The position numbers and the translations under genes are program-made. A DNA stretch of 35,729 nt, from positions 1 to 35,729 of the IMG/VR virus record IMGVR_UViG_3300026253_000001. The stretch is one strand, 5' to 3'. The notes beneath the pieces were generated by a model that did not search any database, was not told the DNA's origin, and saw only the letters and a program-made list of their open reading frames with translations. Shown piece by piece: positions 1 to 6,910 of the stretch (position 1 is its first letter; each line of letters opens with the position of its first letter). The DNA is from a virus.

Positions 1-127
1 ATTAACAGGAGATTATTATGGAAATTGAAATCACTACAGAAGAAATCGCGCATCACTTTTACGCAATGGGCCACAGTGTGTCACTAATCAATAACTATCT
101 TGACAACGCCCCGGAGGATATGGAGCC
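1..127. repeat. Terminal direct repeat closing the circular assembly
   Basis: These 127 bases recur without a mismatch at 35603-35729. The copy contains the ribosome-binding site and first part of the small gene at 18-251, which is cut off at the window end. A perfect overlap of exactly 127 bases is typical of an assembler k-mer left on a circular contig, so I read it as proof of circularity, not as a biological terminal repeat. Unique genome length is then 35,602. Real virion ends, such as the direct terminal repeats of T7-like phages, would be hidden inside the circle. Confidence 0.93.
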
Positions 128-251
128 GGAGGAAGTTGAGGATTCAATCAGCAGAAATGCGCGGCACCTTGAGCATATGTTAACCAAAGACTTCTGGACT
201 ACAGAAGATATGACAGAGGTTGAGGCCGCAATTACTCGCGCTGATAGCTAG
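18..251 (+). CDS. Small acidic protein of unknown function
   Basis: A 77-residue protein with a strong ribosome-binding site (AGGAG five or six bases before the ATG). It is rich in Glu and Asp and predicted mostly helical, with no membrane segment, cysteine motif or recognisable domain. Because the molecule is circular, it follows the 1641-residue fibre gene (ending at 35553) and precedes the endolysin by 11 bases. It therefore belongs to the end of the late operon. Position alone could suggest a fibre accessory protein or a lysis modulator, but nothing in the sequence decides this. The first 110 bases are repeated at the window end as a result of circular assembly. Confidence 0.75.
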   Translation: MEIEITTEEIAHHFYAMGHSVSLINNYLDNAPEDMEPEEVEDSISRNARHLEHMLTKDFWTTEDMTEVEAAITRADS

Positions 252-262
252 GGTTACTTCGA

Positions 263-784
263 ATGGAATACGTAGAGTCAAACCTGATGATGATGCTCAA
301 GGACCACGAGGGTAGTGGGAGGGGAGTATCCTATGAGGATGTCGAGGGGAACCTTACTGCTGGGTTTGGGCACCTAGTAGTACCCGGAGATGTTGACCTC
401 AACGGCAACCCCATCACCAATAAGGGGCAGGCCATATCTGACGAGCAGGCAGAGAGATGGTTTAAGAGTGACACAGATAATGCCGTACAGCGGGCCGGTG
501 GTATATATGGGTTCGACCGCATGAGTGCCAGCAGGCAGAAGGCTATGATAGACCTTACCTTTAACATGGGCATAGGGTGGACTAACAAGTTCCCAAATGC
601 TGTGGGGTACGCAAAGGATGCCGTTAACTCTAGCTCGCCAGAGAGAGCCAAGGCTAACTGGTGGAGGATGGCAAGGGAGTTAGAGTATAAGGACGGCAAG
701 GATATAAGATCAGGCCATTCCAAGTACTGGAAGCAAACGAAGCGGCGGGCGAAGAATATTACAAAGATGATAAGGGAGGGGTAG
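263..784 (+). CDS. Endolysin, T4-lysozyme-type muramidase (GH24)
   Basis: A 173-residue glycoside hydrolase family 24 lysozyme, which cuts the MurNAc-GlcNAc bond of peptidoglycan. The catalytic triad is readable: Glu16 in HEG, Asp26, and Thr32 in LTAGFGH, with spacing close to T4 lysozyme (E11/D20/T26). Around residue 96 the conserved DLTFNMG segment follows, and the Trp-rich and Arg-rich C-terminal part is present. There is no signal peptide or signal-anchor helix, so the enzyme should stay in the cytoplasm until a holin opens the membrane. The holin-like gene starts one base after its stop codon. The ribosome-binding site is weak, so translation may depend on the upstream small gene. Confidence 0.93.
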   Translation: MEYVESNLMMMLKDHEGSGRGVSYEDVEGNLTAGFGHLVVPGDVDLNGNPITNKGQAISDEQAERWFKSDTDNAVQRAGGIYGFDRMSASRQKAMIDLTFNMGIGWTNKFPNAVGYAKDAVNSSSPERAKANWWRMARELEYKDGKDIRSGHSKYWKQTKRRAKNITKMIREG

Positions 785-785
785 G

Positions 786-1217
786 ATGTTTGGATTGCCA
801 CAGGAAGCGGTGGTTGGTTTGATCTCTGGTGTCGGTGGCTTTGTTATGAAGCTACAGGCTCAGAAGCTTGCTAACCAGCAGGAGCTTTTCAAGATGACCC
901 TTCAAAAACAGGGTGCAAATACAGACAGCGCAGACTCGGCGGCACGTAGAGGGTCACCATTCCTTCGTAAGTTCGCGGCCATGATAGTACTCTTAGTAGC
1001 ATTCTTAGGAGTATTCATTGTAGCATTCTTCCCTGATATCCCGGTCACAATCGTTGAGCCAGTTGAGCCGAAGTCCTTCCTCGGCATATTCAGTTGGGGT
1101 GGTGGGAACAAGATGACTGTAGCAAACGGGTTTGTCATTCCCGTCTGGTTTAAGTACAGCGTTATATCAATCATCCACTTTCTGTTCGGAACAGGCGCGG
1201 CTAAAGTTAGTAAATAA
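786..1217 (+). CDS. Holin-like membrane protein
   Basis: A 143-residue protein with an N-terminal amphipathic or hydrophobic segment (residues 5-22), a charged Lys/Gln-rich linker, a clear transmembrane helix at about 63-83 and a second hydrophobic stretch at about 114-135. The layout resembles phage holins of the three-helix, gene-transfer-agent-like type, but I cannot confirm family membership. It sits directly after the lysozyme gene (stop and start one base apart), the usual place for a holin. A competing holin candidate is the 67-residue protein at 30415-30618. It is the last gene before the terminator at 1299-1339. No spanin pair is visible in or around it. Confidence 0.7.
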   Translation: MFGLPQEAVVGLISGVGGFVMKLQAQKLANQQELFKMTLQKQGANTDSADSAARRGSPFLRKFAAMIVLLVAFLGVFIVAFFPDIPVTIVEPVEPKSFLGIFSWGGGNKMTVANGFVIPVWFKYSVISIIHFLFGTGAAKVSK

Positions 1218-1256
1218 TATTGCCCGGACTAAGTATTATGGTAGAGTTCATGAAGG

Positions 1257-1331
1257 TTAGGAAGACAACCTAGGGTTAGTTCCCCTGTTCTGCGGTGCGA
1301 GGCTCATCGTTAAAACTTCCATAAGCCTCAT
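1257..1331 (-). CDS. Possible 24-residue mini-gene at the end of the early operon
   Basis: On the minus strand a purine-rich GGGAGGGG lies eight bases before an ATG, followed by 24 codons. The peptide has no recognisable features. It overlaps the inverted repeat that I read as the late terminator, so the good ribosome-binding sequence may be fortuitous. The start is three bases after the stop of the possible 36-residue gene upstream, which would fit translational coupling. Weakly supported. Confidence 0.2.
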   Translation of the reverse strand: MRLMEVLTMSLAPQNRGTNPRLSS

Positions 1332-1339
1332 TTTTATTT
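1299..1339 (+). terminator. Rho-independent terminator of the late operon
   Basis: GAGGCT (1299-1304) pairs with AGCCTC (1324-1329), extended by two further pairs after one mismatch, and is followed at once by TTTTTATTT. It lies about 80 bases after the holin-like gene, where plus-strand late genes converge with minus-strand early genes. It would stop late transcripts entering the early block in antisense. Confidence 0.6.
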
Positions 1340-1444
1340 CCCCTCCCTTTCAGCGGCCTTATCAACAATGATTATTGCCATTCTAGGTGATATCAGGCAC
1401 ACAATTGATAGTATCTGATAGCAAATGAATAGCTTGGTCCTCAC
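1334..1444 (-). CDS. Possible 36-residue membrane peptide
   Basis: A GTG-started reading frame of 36 codons on the minus strand, 19 bases after the preceding early gene. The peptide has a hydrophobic core (about residues 5-28, interrupted by Pro-Arg) and a charged Lys/Glu C-terminus, which would suit a single-pass membrane peptide. The ribosome-binding site is poor: AGG nine bases upstream, or AAG directly adjoining the start. It would be the last or second-last early gene. Without homologues it is only a candidate. Confidence 0.3.
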   Translation of the reverse strand: MRTKLFICYQILSIVCLISPRMAIIIVDKAAEREGK

Positions 1445-1463
1445 CTTAATTTGCCTAAGCACG

Positions 1464-1670
1464 TTACATTTCATCTATCTTCCCCAGTATTGCGTAGAAC
1501 ATATTGGCATACTCGCCAACCGAACAGCCCTTTAACCCGTCAGCATAGGCGCGCATCTCATAAGCTTCCCGCCGTAGTCGCTCCATAGCCTCATGGTTTT
1601 CCATGCAGTTTAGGAGCGCGGCCTGCTCATCAAGTGTCGGATCTTTCAAGTGCAATTTAATTTCCTTCAT
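1464..1670 (-). CDS. Small helical protein of unknown function
   Basis: A 68-residue, mostly helical protein rich in Glu, Leu, Met and Ala, with two isolated cysteines and no membrane segment or known motif. A purine-rich GGAAG lies shortly before the ATG. It is among the last genes of the minus-strand early block, 20 bases after the two-helix membrane protein gene. I do not recognise it. Confidence 0.7.
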   Translation of the reverse strand: MKEIKLHLKDPTLDEQAALLNCMENHEAMERLRREAYEMRAYADGLKGCSVGEYANMFYAILGKIDEM

Positions 1671-1690
1671 GTCTTCCTTTGGTTATCTGC

Positions 1691-1954
1691 CTAACCCGTC
1701 TGGACAACCGTAGCCCAGTAGCGCGTTCCATTCTTTGCCAATCTCTTATTCTCTCGCCAGTTGAACAGCCTCCGTATCAGGTAAGAGCGTGTCAACGAGA
1801 TGACCGTAAACATCAACCCAATCCAGATGTTGCTACTTAGTGGTATGTGGATTCCGAACATCGGGAATATGATTATCTGTGCTCCGAGGTTTATACCATA
1901 CCCGATAAGGATATTGATAAAAGCCTCGAAGATACTGCCTTTTTTAGTCTGCAT
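1691..1954 (-). CDS. DUF7220-like two-helix membrane protein
   Basis: An 87-residue protein with two hydrophobic helices, roughly residues 9-34 and 41-63, followed by a basic cluster (RSYLIRRLFNW). The sequence pattern, GSIFEAFINILIGYGINLGA then a PMFG turn and the RSY-RRLF end, matches a small phage membrane protein family I know as DUF7220; the number is from memory. The function is unknown. The short loop and positive C-terminus suggest both ends face the cytoplasm. Its start overlaps the stop of the diphosphohydrolase-family gene by 11 bases, so the two are probably co-translated. It is far from the lysis genes and lies in the early operon, so a holin role is unlikely. Confidence 0.75.
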   Translation of the reverse strand: MQTKKGSIFEAFINILIGYGINLGAQIIIFPMFGIHIPLSSNIWIGLMFTVISLTRSYLIRRLFNWRENKRLAKNGTRYWATVVQTG

Positions 1955-2231
1955 TCTCTAGCTCCTTTTCAAGATTGGCAAGGGCTCGCCATGCTACCTT
2001 GGTGCTGTGCCTCACCCCATCCGTGTCCAGCTTACCGGCATCCATCAGGTGACGGGTCAGGGCATCCAGCTCATCACCGCTCTTGCTTCTATCCCAATGA
2101 AGTTCCTTGCCCGGGTTGTGCTGGTCATTGCCCGCCTTGCTACAACGAGCCACCTCTGCTAGTGCCAGTGGGAAGTATCGGATCACCCCCGAAAATATAG
2201 GGGTGTCCTTTCTTTCTTGTGCGTCCGTCAT
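1944..2231 (-). CDS. dATP/dGTP diphosphohydrolase N-terminal-domain protein (DUF5664)
   Basis: A 95-residue protein matching the compact DUF5664 / dATP-dGTP diphosphohydrolase N-terminal domain. It starts with RKDTPIFSGVIRYFP, then ALAEVARCSKAGNDQHNPG, LHWDRSKSGDELDALTRH and a final D-x-D-G-V-R-H segment. The conserved His, Asp and Glu residues suggest an all-helical, metal-dependent MazG-like fold. In some phages related proteins (MazZ) hydrolyse dGTP during 2-aminoadenine synthesis. No PurZ-like adenylosuccinate synthetase and no DatZ are present here, so that pathway is not supported. General nucleotide-pool control is a possible role. The gene is one base from the phosphoesterase gene upstream. 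Confidence 0.8.
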   Translation of the reverse strand: MTDAQERKDTPIFSGVIRYFPLALAEVARCSKAGNDQHNPGKELHWDRSKSGDELDALTRHLMDAGKLDTDGVRHSTKVAWRALANLEKELENAD

Positions 2232-2232
2232 C

Positions 2233-3063
2233 TTAAAGATCCATCAGCTTGTTAATCGCTGTCTGCCCGTCAACGACAATGCCGCAACCTATAGCCGATT
2301 TCTTTCCGGCCTTAGCATATGCCATAGCATAGGAGGAGTCGTCAACACCACAACCAACCTGCATACCAAAGATACGCATGTTGCGACCAACCACCCATTC
2401 TGTGTAAGCCTGTGTGTGGAGGTGGCCCTGTACCGTGCTCATCATATCAGCCTTGCACTTGGAGCGAGCTGTACCGGCCTCGCCGTGGATGTACTGGACA
2501 CCATCAATGTCAACGCGGTCGGTGAAGTACCAGCCGGGAGTCTCAAGTACCTCTGCATAGCTCTTGATCCAGCGACGCGGCACGTGTGATGTCTGACTCT
2601 TACGCATCACCATCCGGTCATGGTTGCCGATAGTCACATAAGCATCAGGGAAGGACGTGTACCAACGCCTCAACCGATCAACCGCCTGCTCCAGCTCATC
2701 ACCGCCACCCATGCCATCAGCATCCGTTTCGTGGTATGAGCTGAAGTGGTTGTCAATCACGTCGCCAATGAATACGATGTTGTCGGGCTTGTACTCGTCT
2801 GCCACACCACAAACAAACTCGTGATACTCTTCAAGGTCGAACGGACAATGCAGGTCGCCAATAACAAGTACGGTCTTGCCGCCTGTAACGCAACACTCAT
2901 TGCGGATAACCTCATCGTGAGGGGCACCCTCTGTCTGATTGACGTTACGCATCGCACGCTTAACGCTATCCTTGGTGATAGCAAACTCCAACGCGGCCTC
3001 ATAGATGCCGATCTCATTTGCGCGGTCACTAATTTCCTTCGACTTGGTGTATCCGTATGGCAT
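2233..3063 (-). CDS. Calcineurin-like metallophosphoesterase with N-terminal helix-turn-helix
   Basis: A 276-residue protein with all signature blocks of the calcineurin-like phosphoesterase fold: D-x-H at 70-72 (GDLHCPFD), GDVIDN at 100-105, GNHDR at 146-150, a lone His at 193 and GHLH at 213-216. Together these bind two metal ions. The first 45 residues look like a small DNA-binding helix-turn-helix (ISDRANEIGIYEAALEFAIT region) placed before the enzyme. Phage members may process DNA ends, nucleotides or RNA; the substrate cannot be read from sequence. Neighbours are the nucleotide-hydrolase domain (downstream) and an HNH endonuclease (two genes upstream), so a DNA-metabolism role is plausible. 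Confidence 0.88.
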   Translation of the reverse strand: MPYGYTKSKEISDRANEIGIYEAALEFAITKDSVKRAMRNVNQTEGAPHDEVIRNECCVTGGKTVLVIGDLHCPFDLEEYHEFVCGVADEYKPDNIVFIGDVIDNHFSSYHETDADGMGGGDELEQAVDRLRRWYTSFPDAYVTIGNHDRMVMRKSQTSHVPRRWIKSYAEVLETPGWYFTDRVDIDGVQYIHGEAGTARSKCKADMMSTVQGHLHTQAYTEWVVGRNMRIFGMQVGCGVDDSSYAMAYAKAGKKSAIGCGIVVDGQTAINKLMDL

Positions 3064-3064
3064 G

Positions 3065-3265
3065 TTAGTTCTCCTTGGTTTCTATTTCTTCCCTGAATTG
3101 TTCCGCTATCTTTTCATCAAGAATGCAGGGTGGTCGCGTCCCCTTGTAAAAATGAAGTACAACACAGTTCCTCTCGTTGCATTCAAGGTAGTGATTGAGT
3201 CCGCATTGCCCGTCCCTTCTTATGAAGCCGCCCTGTTCGCAGTCGCGTCTAATCCCTATATACAT
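3065..3265 (-). CDS. Small cysteine-containing protein of unknown function
   Basis: A 66-residue protein with five cysteines (in DCEQ, QCGL, ECNERNC and PCIL contexts), an aromatic and basic middle, and an acidic helical C-terminus. The cysteine spacing could support a single zinc site but matches no finger I know. It overlaps the end of the HNH gene by 10 bases and stops one base before the phosphoesterase gene, so it is embedded in the same transcript. I do not recognise a family. Confidence 0.65.
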   Translation of the reverse strand: MYIGIRRDCEQGGFIRRDGQCGLNHYLECNERNCVVLHFYKGTRPPCILDEKIAEQFREEIETKEN

Positions 3266-3765
3266 TCCTCTATCTCCTTAACTTTCTTCGCGTGTCCCTT
3301 TGGCCGTAGGTCTTTCAGCTTCCCGGTCTTGCTGTGTACCTCACCGCCAAGCTCAACGTACATATCACGGTAGAACCATGACTTGTCGAATGGCTTGCTA
3401 CCATCCTGCTGGTGACTCATCCACCACTTGTATTGCTTTGGTTTATGGTCCTTGACCCATAGCCCAAAGGTAGCTTGTGCGTGTGTACTTACTATGGAGT
3501 GAGGGGAGCAGTGCTTGTTGTAGTGGGAGTGATGAGCCGGGCATAGGACAAGGATGTTTAGCGGCTCGTACCTGTGCTTACGGCACCCACCCTTGAACAC
3601 TAGATGGTGCCCGCAAGAGCGGATAGTCCTGCCACCATCATACCCCGCTGTCTTGCCACATATCTCGCAAGGATGCCCTCTCCATCTAGCAAGGAAAAGG
3701 TTATCGCAAACATTCATCCAGCCGCCACCATCAGGTGTTGCGTAGTTTGTGGACTTGCGCTTCAC
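3256..3765 (-). CDS. HNH endonuclease-like protein
   Basis: A 169-residue protein with an HNH-type zinc and nuclease core: Cys33-x2-Cys36 (CEIC), His53-His54 (CGHHLVF), Asn70 in EPLNILVLC, and Cys75-x2-His78 (CPAHH). The ordering C-x2-C, HH, N, C-x2-H fits the beta-beta-alpha-metal fold, and the overall look recalls NinG-type recombination proteins and phage HNH enzymes. The C-terminal third is Trp/Lys-rich and may contact DNA. It starts with GTG, whose last two bases are shared with the stop of the 29-residue gene upstream. It is not obviously a free-standing homing endonuclease, because it lies in the operon without interrupting a gene. Terminases often work with HNH proteins, but this one is far from them. 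Confidence 0.82.
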   Translation of the reverse strand: MKRKSTNYATPDGGGWMNVCDNLFLARWRGHPCEICGKTAGYDGGRTIRSCGHHLVFKGGCRKHRYEPLNILVLCPAHHSHYNKHCSPHSIVSTHAQATFGLWVKDHKPKQYKWWMSHQQDGSKPFDKSWFYRDMYVELGGEVHSKTGKLKDLRPKGHAKKVKEIEECI

Positions 3766-3851
3766 GATCTAAACCTAAACAGTTGGGCTAGAAACGCGCC
3801 GAAACCCATAAGCATGACACCGTAAACGAGTTGCTCTATACAAAGATCCAT
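3762..3851 (-). CDS. 29-residue single-helix membrane peptide
   Basis: Thirty codons including the stop, preceded by AAGGAG six bases before the ATG, one of the best ribosome-binding sites in the early block. The peptide begins MDLCIEQLVYGVMLMGFGAF, has a hydrophobic stretch at about residues 5-24 and ends in Arg-Phe-Arg-Ser, so a single-pass membrane peptide is likely. Its stop shares bases with the GTG start of the HNH gene (a GTGA overlap), meaning it probably drives translation of that gene. The function is unknown. It lies 87 bases after the SSB-like gene. Confidence 0.6.
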   Translation of the reverse strand: MDLCIEQLVYGVMLMGFGAFLAQLFRFRS

Positions 3852-3938
3852 TGCCTTCTCCTTGTTAAGTTAAGCTACAGTGCATGGACGGGCTGTAGCA
3901 CCTCCGCTGTGACTGGCCCCATGCCGGGCATCAAGAGA

Positions 3939-4607
3939 TTAGAACGGGAGCGGCTCTTCCACTTCCTGTTCGTTGACCTCAACCTCGGGGGACTTATCCG
4001 TAAAGCTATCGAAGTATTCCTGTAGCTCCTTGTCCGCCATCTCGGCCGCCGCCGCAAACTCATCATCGAGTTCAAACTTCTCAAAAACAGGAACATAGAA
4101 CTTAATCATGGAATTTAGCTCTACGAACAATGGCTCCTTGACGGTCACGCTATCTGTCTCGCGGAAATCACACTCAATAAATGCCCCCATTGCCGCACCA
4201 CCGAGGTCGAACTTGACAATGCTATGTGCCGGGATAGATCCAGCATCCTCTGTCAGCATGGCGTACACGATCTTGCGGTACTTGACTCCTGCGCTTGTAA
4301 GCTCTGGTTTAATATCCCGATAGATGCCGCTCATGAAGGGTGTGGATTTACCATCCTTCCAGAGTAGAACATCAATAGGCTTTCTAAGGTCTTTCATTTC
4401 ATGACAACGCGCCACGCCCCTGCCTTTAATGAAGCCAGACACGGCACTACGGAAATCAAGGATCGCAAAGGATACTTTCTTGCCGATATCGACACGTTCC
4501 TTGTTGACTGAATCCCACGCCATGAACGTGTTCTTAGTTGCCGCCCACTCAATGGTGGCTACGGATGGGTTGCTGTTGTTACTTGGTGTTGGGTTACTTC
4601 TGCTCAT
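3939..4607 (-). CDS. Putative single-stranded DNA-binding protein with acidic C-tail
   Basis: A 222-residue protein. The N-terminus is Ser/Asn/Pro-rich. The middle (about residues 20-175) is beta-rich and could hold an OB-like fold. The C-terminus is strongly acidic and ends EEPLPF. An acidic tail closing with Pro-Phe or Phe is the protein-recruiting signature of bacterial SSB (DDDIPF) and T7 gp2.5. Such a protein would coat single-stranded DNA and call in replication or recombination partners. It lies next to the helicase gene and has a strong AGGAGAAGG ribosome-binding site. The fold is inferred, since the body has no clear SSB signature, and another replication accessory protein with an SSB-mimicking tail is possible. 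Confidence 0.6.
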   Translation of the reverse strand: MSRSNPTPSNNSNPSVATIEWAATKNTFMAWDSVNKERVDIGKKVSFAILDFRSAVSGFIKGRGVARCHEMKDLRKPIDVLLWKDGKSTPFMSGIYRDIKPELTSAGVKYRKIVYAMLTEDAGSIPAHSIVKFDLGGAAMGAFIECDFRETDSVTVKEPLFVELNSMIKFYVPVFEKFELDDEFAAAAEMADKELQEYFDSFTDKSPEVEVNEQEVEEPLPF

Positions 4608-4686
4608 TACCTTCTCCTAGTTAGTGTTACCTTAGTTGGTGAATCCTATTCTGCCTTTTAACTGGCCCTATGCAATACAATTCTCA

Positions 4687-4716
4687 CTTTTATTTGCCCG
4701 CCCTTTACCTTGTCAA
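4687..4716 (-). promoter_or_regulatory. Candidate internal early/middle promoter
   Basis: On the minus strand a perfect TTGACA (4716-4711) is followed after 18 bases by TAAAAG (4692-4687). It lies in the 110-base gap after the helicase stop and would add transcription for the SSB-like gene and everything downstream. The -10 element is weak. Confidence 0.35.
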
Positions 4717-4717
4717 A

Positions 4718-5986
4718 TTAAACATTAACCCATTCAAGATGTTTAAAGGTCTGCGTATCACCTATGAAGTCTAGGCTGGCTACCGGACTAATGCCCTGTC
4801 TATTCTTCTGGAACATGGCAAGTACGTGCTTGCCTTGGCATGGTATCTGGCTGACCTGCACCCCACGAATGTTCACACCCTCTGGCGGAACCTCGGCCAT
4901 GTAAAGGATGATGTCCGCAAAGTTTTCAACGTCCTTTGACCAAGCCACCCCGCCCTCCTGATTCGGGTGAGCGAGGATGATGATCGGAACCTTGAGCTGG
5001 TCACGCAGGTCACGGAACTTACGGATGAAGTCATCGTACATGATCGTCTTACTTTGGTACTGCTTGCCGCCGTCCGATATGGATAGCAGGTTGTCGATGA
5101 AGATGGCATCCACCCCCCTACGTGCCTCGGCTGTGGCCCATGATCGGATATCGTCAATGGTCATCTTCTTGTCGCGGATACATAGATCCAATATGCGTAT
5201 CTCTTTTACCGCCGCCGTTGACTTCCGGTCCTCATCCAGTGTGATGTGCCCACGGACACGCATCAGATAGGTTGAGACCTGCCCGATGTTCGCAATGAAG
5301 CGCGGCATTAGTTCCTTCTTCAGCATCTCAATGGAAGCCAGTGGTGTGCGTTGTCCTCCCTTGTGTGACTGCATGATCCATTGTAGCATCAAGGCTGTCT
5401 TACCTGTAGACCTTGGCGCATGAAGTATCATCAGGTCTGAACTCATCTTGCCTAGCTTATCCGTCCATTGCTCGCACCACCAATTGAAATGCCCCACGTT
5501 ACCCGTCCTGCAGTCCTCAATGAACTGGTCGGCTAGTTCTCCGAGGTCTTCGTTCTTATCTTCCTTAATTGAAGTGTCAATAAGGGCACTCATTGTAACC
5601 TCTGACGCACTTGCACCGCTGTAGGCGACACGTAACCCGTCTTCAAGAGCAGCGATCTCTAAGCGGCATTTCTTGGCTAGTTTTACTGCGTCCGAGTAGT
5701 GAGTTATGGAGTCTATACATACGTCAGGATTCTGTAGGTCCAGCAGGTAGTCAGCACCGCCCACCTTTTGTAGCTCGCCCCGTGTGTCAAGGTAGCTATA
5801 GACAGAGATAGCATCCATGGGCTTGCCTGATAGGTGGATGTCCGTCAGGTGCTTCCATAACTTCTGGTGCCTGTGGTCATAGAAGTCGTCCGGCCGGAGA
5901 CTAACTAGCTCGATAGTGGCTGGCTCAAATATCACCGACCCTATCACGCCCATCTCTGCCTCTATGCTATGCGGTAGCTTACTCAT
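4718..5986 (-). CDS. DnaB-type replicative helicase
   Basis: A 422-residue DnaB-family helicase that would unwind DNA at the fork as a hexamer. The N-terminal domain (about 1-105) starts with the family hallmark PHSIEAEMGVIGSVI. The RecA-type core follows: Walker A at 190-197 reads APRSTGKT, with Ala replacing the usual first Gly; the catalytic Glu is in ASIEM near 220; Walker B is at 292-299 (VDAIFIDN); and the sensor block is IIILAHPNQEG at 335-345, with His where DnaB has Gln. A shorter linker and total length below 450 fit phage versions. The start overlaps the loader-like gene by four bases (ATGA). No primase domain is fused, so priming must come from the host or an unseen protein. Confidence 0.9.
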   Translation of the reverse strand: MSKLPHSIEAEMGVIGSVIFEPATIELVSLRPDDFYDHRHQKLWKHLTDIHLSGKPMDAISVYSYLDTRGELQKVGGADYLLDLQNPDVCIDSITHYSDAVKLAKKCRLEIAALEDGLRVAYSGASASEVTMSALIDTSIKEDKNEDLGELADQFIEDCRTGNVGHFNWWCEQWTDKLGKMSSDLMILHAPRSTGKTALMLQWIMQSHKGGQRTPLASIEMLKKELMPRFIANIGQVSTYLMRVRGHITLDEDRKSTAAVKEIRILDLCIRDKKMTIDDIRSWATAEARRGVDAIFIDNLLSISDGGKQYQSKTIMYDDFIRKFRDLRDQLKVPIIILAHPNQEGGVAWSKDVENFADIILYMAEVPPEGVNIRGVQVSQIPCQGKHVLAMFQKNRQGISPVASLDFIGDTQTFKHLEWVNV

Positions 5987-6645
5987 CTCATGAATCCTTT
6001 CATTGAATCAGGTACTACCTGTGCCGCCGCCTCTACCTCATCCTCCCAACGCTTGTACTCTGGGTTGATCCAGCCTTGGAAGTCCTTTCGGAACTTCTTC
6101 TCTGGTCTGCTACTCACATAGGCAGGGATAGCAACCTCAACAGCCTCCCTCTGGTCGTCCGTGAGTTTCTTCCAGTACTTAAAGGCTTGGGATTTGTTGC
6201 CTTTCTTTTGGTAGATAGTCCAACAACGATCAAAGCCCTCTTGATTATATGTATTACTATCTGTGTTACTATCTGTATTACCATCTGGTATAGGTTGGAC
6301 GTTGTGTGTCGTTCCATTTACAGAAACGTAAAATGGTAATTGCAGTAGGGTTTCATCCTGAAGCGCATACCATTTAGTCCTGTCGTACTTATGATTGTTG
6401 TGGTTTTCAGCGAGTATAACACCCTGATCCACTAGCGACCTAAGTACACGGGCAATCTGCCGACCGCTCCAGAATGGGAACAGATTCTCGTAGCTCTTAG
6501 CTGACCCATATGTCCACGCCCGGTCATCAATGATATTCTTGTCACCCGTTTTGTTTTTGCGTAGCCAGAAGATAAGGTTGTGAAGCATTACCGCCTCATC
6601 AACCCCGTACTCCGTTGCCAGCTCAATGTCGAACTGATAGTTCAC
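5983..6645 (-). CDS. Replication initiation / helicase-loader-like protein
   Basis: A 220-residue protein with two parts. Residues about 5-100 form a winged-helix region seen in phage replisome organisers (YGVDEAVMLHNLIFWLRKNK, later SGRQIARVLRSLVDQGVI, a recognition-helix pattern). Residues about 145-205 form a helical module (DRCWTIYQKKGNKSQAFKYW onward, ending in DFQGWINPEYKRWEDEV) typical of DnaD/DnaI-like phage replication proteins. Such proteins bind the phage origin and place the helicase. The start is GTG, sharing bases with the stop of the 85-residue gene, and its own stop overlaps the helicase start, giving a coupled loader-helicase pair. Its origin site is not identified; some phages carry it inside this gene. 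Confidence 0.78.
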   Translation of the reverse strand: MNYQFDIELATEYGVDEAVMLHNLIFWLRKNKTGDKNIIDDRAWTYGSAKSYENLFPFWSGRQIARVLRSLVDQGVILAENHNNHKYDRTKWYALQDETLLQLPFYVSVNGTTHNVQPIPDGNTDSNTDSNTYNQEGFDRCWTIYQKKGNKSQAFKYWKKLTDDQREAVEVAIPAYVSSRPEKKFRKDFQGWINPEYKRWEDEVEAAAQVVPDSMKGFMR

Positions 6646-6899
6646 GCCTCGTCCTCCGCATTCTTACGCATGATACAACAATGTTCGTCACCGCCGATTA
6701 CTTCGTAAACCAAGTAGGCTGTGTTGCCAATACGCTTTGCGTCCTTTCTGCACCACTCAAAATAGGTGCGACTGCCGTGTGAATTTCCTTCCATCAACAT
6801 GGAGCGAGGAAACATATCGGTAACTTGTGCATCACGCTGGCATTCCTTATCAAGCTTGCCTCTGTTAAGCTGTACTGATTTGCGGTCATACATTTTCAT
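6642..6899 (-). CDS. Unknown 85-residue protein of the replication cluster
   Basis: The protein has a basic N-terminal half and an acidic end, with three cysteines (one at position 50 and a CC pair near 74) but no clear metal motif. An AAGGAAAAG ribosome-binding site precedes the ATG and overlaps the stop of the nuclease gene upstream. Its own stop overlaps the GTG start of the loader-like gene by four bases. The position between nuclease and loader suggests a replication accessory role, with no domain to confirm it. Confidence 0.7.
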   Translation of the reverse strand: MKMYDRKSVQLNRGKLDKECQRDAQVTDMFPRSMLMEGNSHGSRTYFEWCRKDAKRIGNTAYLVYEVIGGDEHCCIMRKNAEDEA

Positions 6900-6910
6900 A
6901 GTTCTTTTCC

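Noticed and set aside
331-801. Antisense open frame across the lysozyme gene
   Set aside because: It mirrors a clear GH24 enzyme, has no ribosome-binding site or family pattern, and would collide with the late transcript.
1944-2231. 2-aminoadenine (Z) genome pathway
   Set aside because: Only a domain related to MazZ is present; PurZ, DatZ and a Z-adapted polymerase are not found.
1847-2589. Plus-strand open frames over the early genes at 1.8-2.6 kb
   Set aside because: They oppose the DUF7220-like, DUF5664 and phosphoesterase genes, which have recognisable motifs and good start signals; composition is that of shadow frames.
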